A DNA stretch of 64,000 nt from Peribacillus sp044761665 (GTDB taxonomy: Bacteria > Bacillota > Bacilli > Bacillales > DSM-1321), in NCBI RefSeq assembly GCF_044761665.1, contig NZ_JBIWCW010000014.1, forward strand, positions 1 through 64,000, given 5' to 3'. Position numbers and translations under genes: made by a program. The first letter of the stretch is position 1, and every line of letters starts with the position of its first letter. The notes beneath the pieces are model-generated. The model was not told the DNA's origin. It ran no database searches and was given only the letters and a program-made list of their open reading frames with translations. Positions 59,489 through 64,000 of this stretch are shown piece after piece.

Positions 59489-60067
59489 ATGACTAAATTT
59501 ATGAGAGACTATACGATTACGATGAAGGATATTGTTCGAGAAGGAGATCCAATTCTACGTCAGGTAACCGATGAAGTTAACCTGCCCATATCAGATGAAG
59601 ATCGAGAAACCTTAGAATGCATGATGCAATATTTAAAGAACAGCCAGGACCCTAAACTTCAAAAGAAATACAATCTGCGTGAAGGCGTAGGCTTGTCAGC
59701 CAATCAAATTGGTCTGAATAAACGAATGTTCGTTATGTATTTTCCTGATGAAACAGGAAGGGTATACGAATATGCTTTAGTGAACCCGAAGATTGTCAGC
59801 CATTCGGCAAGCATGATTTATTTACCTCAAAGTGAAGGCTGTCTTTCTGTCGACCGTGACATTAAGGGATATGTGCCACGTTATGAACGGGTGAAAATTA
59901 AAGCGTTGGATAGCAATGGAGAGAAAGTGGAAATGCGGTTGAAAGGTTTTGCTGCCATAGTCTTTCAACATGAACTCGACCATTTGAATGGAATGATGTT
60001 TTATGATCGAATCAATTCCGAGAATCCTTTCAAACTTCCTGAAAACGTGGAAGTGAAAAGTTTATAA
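59489..60067 (+). CDS. def: Peptide deformylase
   Basis: A 192-residue metallohydrolase that removes N-formyl from nascent proteins. Motifs 2 and 3 are typical, EGCLSV (metal Cys) and QHELDHLNG (metal His and catalytic Glu). Motif 1 reads GVGLSANQIG instead of GxGLAAPQ, i.e. the usual Ala-Pro pair is Ala-Asn after a Ser, a visible deviation, but Gln is kept. ATG 59489 or ATG 59501 are possible. Length resembles the longer type-2 enzymes of Gram-positives (YkrB-like). A bidirectional terminator follows. Confidence 0.9.
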   Translation: MTKFMRDYTITMKDIVREGDPILRQVTDEVNLPISDEDRETLECMMQYLKNSQDPKLQKKYNLREGVGLSANQIGLNKRMFVMYFPDETGRVYEYALVNPKIVSHSASMIYLPQSEGCLSVDRDIKGYVPRYERVKIKALDSNGEKVEMRLKGFAAIVFQHELDHLNGMMFYDRINSENPFKLPENVEVKSL

Positions 60068-60070
60068 TGA

Positions 60071-60103
60071 AAAGAGGGCAAAGCCATATGCTTTACCCTC
60101 TTT
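60071..60103. terminator. Bidirectional terminator between def and the SGNH gene
   Basis: AAAGAGGG-C-AAAGC pairs with GCTTT-A-CCCTCTTT around CATAT, with A and T tracts at the ends. It sits between convergent genes. Confidence 0.9.
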
Positions 60104-60108
60104 CTCGT

Positions 60109-60819
60109 TTAAGTTTGTGATAGTGTCTTGTTTGTTAAATGCTTTTGCAAATCACTGAATATGGCCCTACTCATATGCTGATATCCCTCAGACGTAAGAT
60201 GAATGCCATCGTCACTAATCAAATGGTTCAAATCTCCGGCAGATTTTATATAGGAACGTACATCAATTAAGGGAACCTTCAATTCTTCGGCAAGTTTTTT
60301 TAACTGACGGTTATACATGCCATGCCAATGTTCAATCCCACCGACTTGAGAGACAAAATGTCCGATGGACGGTCCGAAACGATCAGCAATGGACCGATAA
60401 TATCTGGAAGGGTCAAGTGGTGGAAGAGTTAAAAGAAAGGGTGTGACATGCTTGTCTTGTACTTGTTTGACAAGTTGAGTGATATTCTCAAGGTACCGTT
60501 CAATCGGAACAATAGGTTCATGGTTTCCTTCGGGATTCTTCGCGACTTCCTCCCAATGGAAGTTACAATCATTACCACCCACCTCGATTAAAACGATATC
60601 CGGATTTTCTGACATGACGTCTTTCTGAAACCGACTGACTAGCAAGTCTGAATTGTCATTAAAGACCCCTTTATTCAGAACTTCAACGAATGGCAGTGAC
60701 TCTGTCAACTTCGCTAATGAACTAGGGTAATTTTCTTTTATAATACGAAGCCGGCCTTTAACATAAGAGATACCTCTAGTTAGACTATCTCCAAAACAGA
60801 CGATCCTCAAAATTTTCAC
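60109..60819 (-). CDS. SGNH/GDSL-family hydrolase
   Basis: A 236-residue hydrolase with all four blocks: FGDSLTRG (nucleophile Ser), a Gly-containing block II in NKGVFNDNSD, GGND (block III) and DGIHLTSEGY (catalytic Asp-x-x-His). No signal peptide is present, so it is probably cytoplasmic and may be a lipase, esterase or deacetylase. The start may be GTG 60819 or TTG 60810, the latter having GAGGTGA at a better spacing. It is downstream of the MFS gene on the minus strand but separated from it by a terminator. Confidence 0.85.
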   Translation of the reverse strand: MKILRIVCFGDSLTRGISYVKGRLRIIKENYPSSLAKLTESLPFVEVLNKGVFNDNSDLLVSRFQKDVMSENPDIVLIEVGGNDCNFHWEEVAKNPEGNHEPIVPIERYLENITQLVKQVQDKHVTPFLLTLPPLDPSRYYRSIADRFGPSIGHFVSQVGGIEHWHGMYNRQLKKLAEELKVPLIDVRSYIKSAGDLNHLISDDGIHLTSEGYQHMSRAIFSDLQKHLTNKTLSQT

Positions 60820-60945
60820 CTCGATAGGTTAATGTGTTACTTTTCATTTTAGTGGCATAATTGTTTTTGGGCAAACTAAATTTTTCTTTCCATAAGAAAG
60901 GCATTTTATTAAAAGGATACCCGATTTTCCTTAATGAAAACTTTA

Positions 60946-60971
60946 AAAAGCGCTGGAATTCCAGCGCTTTT
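60946..60971. terminator. Palindromic terminator after the minus-strand MFS gene
   Basis: AAAAGCGCTGG-AATT-CCAGCGCTTTT is a perfect 26-base palindrome just after the MFS stop on the minus strand. Confidence 0.9.
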
Positions 60972-60974
60972 CTT

Positions 60975-62492
60975 TTAGTGTGAGGATTTTTCCTGTGTTG
61001 CTGTTTCAACTCTCGCTTTCCCCATAAAGAAAACAACGATAGCTGCCAGGGCGATGGGAATCAGAGCCAAAGTGAAGATCAAGGCAATGGAATCAGACAT
61101 CGCATACACGATTTTATCCAGGATCATATCTGGAATTTGGGCACGCGCATCTGATTGAAATAGCTGACGCGGATCTTCAGTAAGGACAGAGGTATCCGGT
61201 CCACCTTGCATTCCTTTGAAGGCATCTGCCATCTTACTAGTGAACGCATTATTCTGTATTGCTCCATAAATCGTGACACCCAGCGTCATCCCGAAAGAGC
61301 GGAGGAATGAATTGGTCGAATTCGCTGATCCCCGATACCTTGGCTCCAAATTGTGAATGGACGCGATTGGAAGAAGGGAGAAAGAAAAGCCCATACCGAA
61401 CCCTGTCAGGATCATATACAAAGTAAGGAGCGTCCTACTGGTTTCAGGAGTTAACGTTCCCAATAATAGCATTCCTGCAAAATAACAAACGACGGAAATC
61501 GCCATTAAATTTCGGAAACTGGTTTTGGAATTGAATATTCCGCCGATTGCACTCCCCACAACAGATCCCAACATCATCGGAGTGAGGATGAGACCGGCAT
61601 TTGTAGCTGAACCGCCATATACCGCCTGCACGAAGATCGGGATATATACGGTCAAAATAATAAAGGTTCCGCCATATAGTATCGCCAATATCTGAGAGGT
61701 TGCAAATAACCGCCTTTTAAATAGCCACAACGAGATGATCGGGTCTTTGGCTCTCCTTTCGAAAAAGAAAAAAGAAACGAAAAACACGATAAAGCTTGCA
61801 AACAAAGCAAGGATAGGAGAAGAAGACCAACCATACTCTCCACCCAACTCAAGCGCGAACATTAAACTGACGACAGCGATGACGAGTGTGGCTGCCCCGG
61901 CATAATCAATTTTTTGTTTCTGTGTGTTAGCTTTTTCTTTGTAATAACGAAGGATGAGGAATAAGGAAATGAAGCCAATTGGAACATTAACATAGAAGAT
62001 CCAATGCCAGCTAGCATACTCCGTAATATAAGCCCCCAATAGAGGACCTAATACGCTTGAAGCCCCAAATACAGCCCCGAATAGACCAGTCAATTTCCCG
62101 CGTTTTTCAGGTGGGAAGATGTCAAAGACAATCGTAAAGGCAATTGGCATCAAGGCACCGCCACCAATCCCTTGAATGGCCCGGAAAATGCTTAACTGAA
62201 TGATGCTTTGTGCCATGCCGCATAGTGCAGACCCAATTAAAAAGACGACAAGCCCAAAAATGAAAAATCGCTTCCGGCCATACATATCGGAAAGCTTACC
62301 GAAAATCGGCATACTTGCCATCGTGGCGACCATGTAGGCCGATGTAACCCAGACGAACTTGTCAAATCCACCTAAGTCGGAAACGATCGTTCCCATGGCG
62401 GTTGCAACAATCGTATTATCCATTGCTGACATCAGGATTCCCAATAATAGCCCGGCAACAATGAATTTCTGGTTCCTTTGTTGTTTTTCCAA
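60975..62492 (-). CDS. DHA2-family MFS drug exporter
   Basis: A 505-residue transporter with 14 predicted helices, AMDNTIVATAMGTIV in helix 1 and GKLSDMYGRKRFF in the loop after helix 2. This is the EmrB/QacA drug:H+ antiporter class. TTG start with AAAGGAGGA upstream. It diverges from a marR-like gene across a 132-base region with a palindromic operator, so the pair is a self-contained inducible efflux unit. Substrate unknown. Confidence 0.88.
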   Translation of the reverse strand: MEKQQRNQKFIVAGLLLGILMSAMDNTIVATAMGTIVSDLGGFDKFVWVTSAYMVATMASMPIFGKLSDMYGRKRFFIFGLVVFLIGSALCGMAQSIIQLSIFRAIQGIGGGALMPIAFTIVFDIFPPEKRGKLTGLFGAVFGASSVLGPLLGAYITEYASWHWIFYVNVPIGFISLFLILRYYKEKANTQKQKIDYAGAATLVIAVVSLMFALELGGEYGWSSSPILALFASFIVFFVSFFFFERRAKDPIISLWLFKRRLFATSQILAILYGGTFIILTVYIPIFVQAVYGGSATNAGLILTPMMLGSVVGSAIGGIFNSKTSFRNLMAISVVCYFAGMLLLGTLTPETSRTLLTLYMILTGFGMGFSFSLLPIASIHNLEPRYRGSANSTNSFLRSFGMTLGVTIYGAIQNNAFTSKMADAFKGMQGGPDTSVLTEDPRQLFQSDARAQIPDMILDKIVYAMSDSIALIFTLALIPIALAAIVVFFMGKARVETATQEKSSH

Positions 62493-62554
62493 AGTATTTT
62501 TCCTCCTTTTCTATGAAACAATTCATTTAATCTTTTGCATGAATGAACGATAAT

Positions 62555-62597
62555 CATTAAGATAAAAATAAGCTATTTATCTTGATTATCAAGATAA
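62555..62597. promoter_or_regulatory. Palindromic operator between MFS and marR-like genes
   Basis: TTATCTTGA-TTA-TCAAGATAA (62577-62597) is a perfect inverted repeat, and a partial copy ATTAAGATAA lies at 62557-62566. MarR-type repressors bind sites of this size between divergent genes, so it is the likely target of the adjacent regulator. Confidence 0.7.
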
Positions 62598-62624
62598 ATT
62601 CAAGTGTAAGAGGGGAGACATTTT

Positions 62625-63095
62625 ATGTCAAGTCATCATGGGTTGAATGCAGACCTTTTAGAGAGTTTAACGCAAAGCCTCAAAAGATACGGAATGAGGT
62701 CTGTTTTATTCCAACAAAATATGGCCCAAAAAATAGGGGTTGCTCACACAGATCTAAAGACTGCTGAAATACTGAATGAAACCGGCCCGATTACAGCTGG
62801 TGAGCTAGCGAAAATGACAGGGTTGAGCACAGGTTCGGTTACGGCGCTAATCGACCGCCTTGAAAAGTCAGGCTATGTAAAAAGGGAAAGAGATCATATA
62901 GATGGAAGACGCGTGAAGATTGTCCCGATTATGGAACGGCAAGAACAAATCAAAGCGCATTATCGTGCACTTTCTGTCGCTACAAAAGATCTATGCATTT
63001 CCTATAATGAAAGTGAGCTTACCGTTATCCTTCAATTTGTTGAAGATCTTAACAGAATCATGGAAAAAGAAAATGAGGTATTAATGAATGAATAA
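62625..63095 (+). CDS. MarR-family transcriptional regulator
   Basis: A 156-residue winged-helix regulator. The recognition helix GLSTGSVTALIDRLEKSGYVKRERDHIDGRRVKI is visible in parts (wing residues DHIDGRR). GAGGGGAG precedes the ATG. It is divergent from the MFS exporter and probably represses both genes through the palindrome at 62577-62597. The ligand is unknown. Confidence 0.88.
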   Translation: MSSHHGLNADLLESLTQSLKRYGMRSVLFQQNMAQKIGVAHTDLKTAEILNETGPITAGELAKMTGLSTGSVTALIDRLEKSGYVKRERDHIDGRRVKIVPIMERQEQIKAHYRALSVATKDLCISYNESELTVILQFVEDLNRIMEKENEVLMNE

Positions 63096-63208
63096 ATGAA
63101 GAGGGTCCTTAAAATAAGTAAGGTATTGTTGCCATAAGCCGTGAAACCGGGGGTTTAACAGAGGTTTTCCTTGAGGAACTTAAATGTATTTTTGAAGAAA
63201 ATATATAT

Positions 63209-63223
63209 TGATAATGATTATCA
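63209..63223. promoter_or_regulatory. Perfect Fur box upstream of the efeO-like gene
   Basis: TGATAAT-G-ATTATCA is an exact 7-1-7 Fur site, 56 bases before the ATG. The region 63096-63278 contains nothing else that I can identify. Confidence 0.92.
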
Positions 63224-63278
63224 TTATTGCTAATATGAATCTAGAAATCATTATATATTTTCAGGGGAGAGTTAGAAT

Positions 63279-64000
63279 ATGAAAACGAAAGCAACCTTAG
63301 CAGTTTTATTATCTACCAGCCTGTTATTTGGGTGTTCGGAGAAGAATGAAGAGACTAAGCCTGCAGAGGTGGATGCTAAGGAGACAAGTGCGAATGCACT
63401 GGATGGTGTATCTAACGACTATCGGGAATTTGCGATTGGTGAGATAGAGGAATTTGTAAAAGAAACGGAAGAATTCACGACGGCAGTAACGTCAGGCGAT
63501 ATTGAAAAAGCGAAGCAGTTATATGCACCGGCTCGCATGCATTATGAGCGTGCTGAACCCATTGCTGAAATTTTTGGTGATCTCGACCCTAAAATAGATG
63601 CACGAAAAGGTGATGTCAAGGATGAAGAGTGGGGAGGATATCACCGAATTGAAATGGGTTTATGGAAAGAGAACACAACAAAGGGTTATGAAGAGTATGC
63701 AGAGCAATTAATGAAAGATGTCAATCTGTTGCGTGCTAAAGTAGAAACCGTAGAGGTGACTCCGGATGTGTTGATTACTGGGGCAGTCGACTTACTTAAT
63801 GAAGTGTCTACATCCAAGGTGACTGGAGAGGAAGATCGCTATTCGCATACAGATTTGTACGATTTCGTGGCAAATGTCGAAGGTGCTGAAAAAATATACG
63901 AACTTTTGACTCCGGCCCTCAAGGAAAAAGATGAGAAGCTTACGGCAGAAATCAATCAGCGTTTCGCAGATGTATATGCCTTGCTTGAGAAACATGAAGC
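63279..64000 (+). CDS. efeO: EfeO/EfeM-like iron-uptake lipoprotein (truncated by window end)
   Basis: The first 240 codons of a gene running off the end. The signal peptide ends with the lipobox LFGC (Cys19), and the mature part is an M75/imelysin-like domain: ARMHYERAEPIAEIF at about 85-99 and the GYHRIE motif (HxxE, H122 and E125), a metal-binding signature of EfeO/EfeM. In B. subtilis the homologue works with EfeU and EfeB (YwbLMN) in ferrous/ferric iron uptake; those genes would be expected just past the window. GGGGAGAG precedes the ATG. The perfect Fur box predicts iron repression. Confidence 0.88.
   Translation, partial: MKTKATLAVLLSTSLLFGCSEKNEETKPAEVDAKETSANALDGVSNDYREFAIGEIEEFVKETEEFTTAVTSGDIEKAKQLYAPARMHYERAEPIAEIFGDLDPKIDARKGDVKDEEWGGYHRIEMGLWKENTTKGYEEYAEQLMKDVNLLRAKVETVEVTPDVLITGAVDLLNEVSTSKVTGEEDRYSHTDLYDFVANVEGAEKIYELLTPALKEKDEKLTAEINQRFADVYALLEKHE

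Noticed and set aside
62549..62563. Fur-box-like CGATAATCATTAAGA near the DHA2 MFS gene
   Set aside because: It differs from the 7-1-7 consensus at three positions and the perfect palindrome next to it is better explained as a MarR operator.

Overview
The window looks like chromosome of a low-to-moderate GC, endospore-forming Bacillaceae member. I infer something near Bacillus/Peribacillus from strong GGAGG ribosome-binding sites, frequent TTG/GTG starts, classic intrinsic terminators, YhfH-type small proteins and the dhbACEBF gene order. No rRNA, tRNA, CRISPR array, phage or transposase was seen.

Layout. 1-5.4 kb: an AraC-type regulator with a possible coupled micro-ORF, a nucleotidyltransferase-like gene, a cold-shock protein, and a cadC-cadA cadmium/zinc efflux operon whose stop codon lies in an 8-bp tandem repeat. 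5.6-6.9 kb: hflX, followed by a hairpin flanked by DnaA-box-like sequences. 7.2-15.2 kb: a reductive pyrimidine (or related nucleobase) catabolic operon (preT-preA-hydA-NCS1 permease-small protein) behind what looks like a leader-peptide/terminator attenuator, then a PucR-type regulator. 15.3-16.0 kb: four tandem minus-strand 45-46 codon YhfH-family zinc-ribbon genes. 16.3-21.7 kb: a lipid kinase, a Na+/H+ antiporter, a GNAT protein and a HemY-like oxidase. 22.0-26.5 kb: a cupin-HTH regulator with a potABCD polyamine transporter. 26.7-31.5 kb: a membrane-anchored PrsA/YacD-like foldase and a heterodimeric ABC exporter with an unusual leader. 31.5-35.8 kb: a YtxH-like protein (minus strand) and a MarR-MMPL pair, ending in a REP-like element between twin terminators.

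35.9-57.2 kb is a consolidated catecholate siderophore locus. On the minus strand is a complete ABC importer (binding lipoprotein, two permeases, ATPase). Divergently, on the plus strand, are a BesA-like trilactone esterase, dhbA-C-E-B-F, mbtH, a DHA2 exporter, an Sfp-type phosphopantetheinyl transferase and an aromatic-acid-type MFS carrier. The adenylation-domain residues I read from DhbF match the known Gly and Thr codes, so the product should be bacillibactin. Fur boxes sit in the divergent promoter region and before dhbA, and an intrinsic-terminator-like hairpin lies between the second box and dhbA. Together these genes make, export, re-import and hydrolyse the siderophore.

57.2-64 kb: a small double zinc-ribbon protein whose 3' end is a terminator stem, a compact FtsH paralogue, a peptide deformylase, an SGNH hydrolase, a divergent DHA2 MFS/MarR pair with a clear palindromic operator, and the start of an efeO-like iron-uptake lipoprotein gene behind a perfect Fur box, cut by the window edge.
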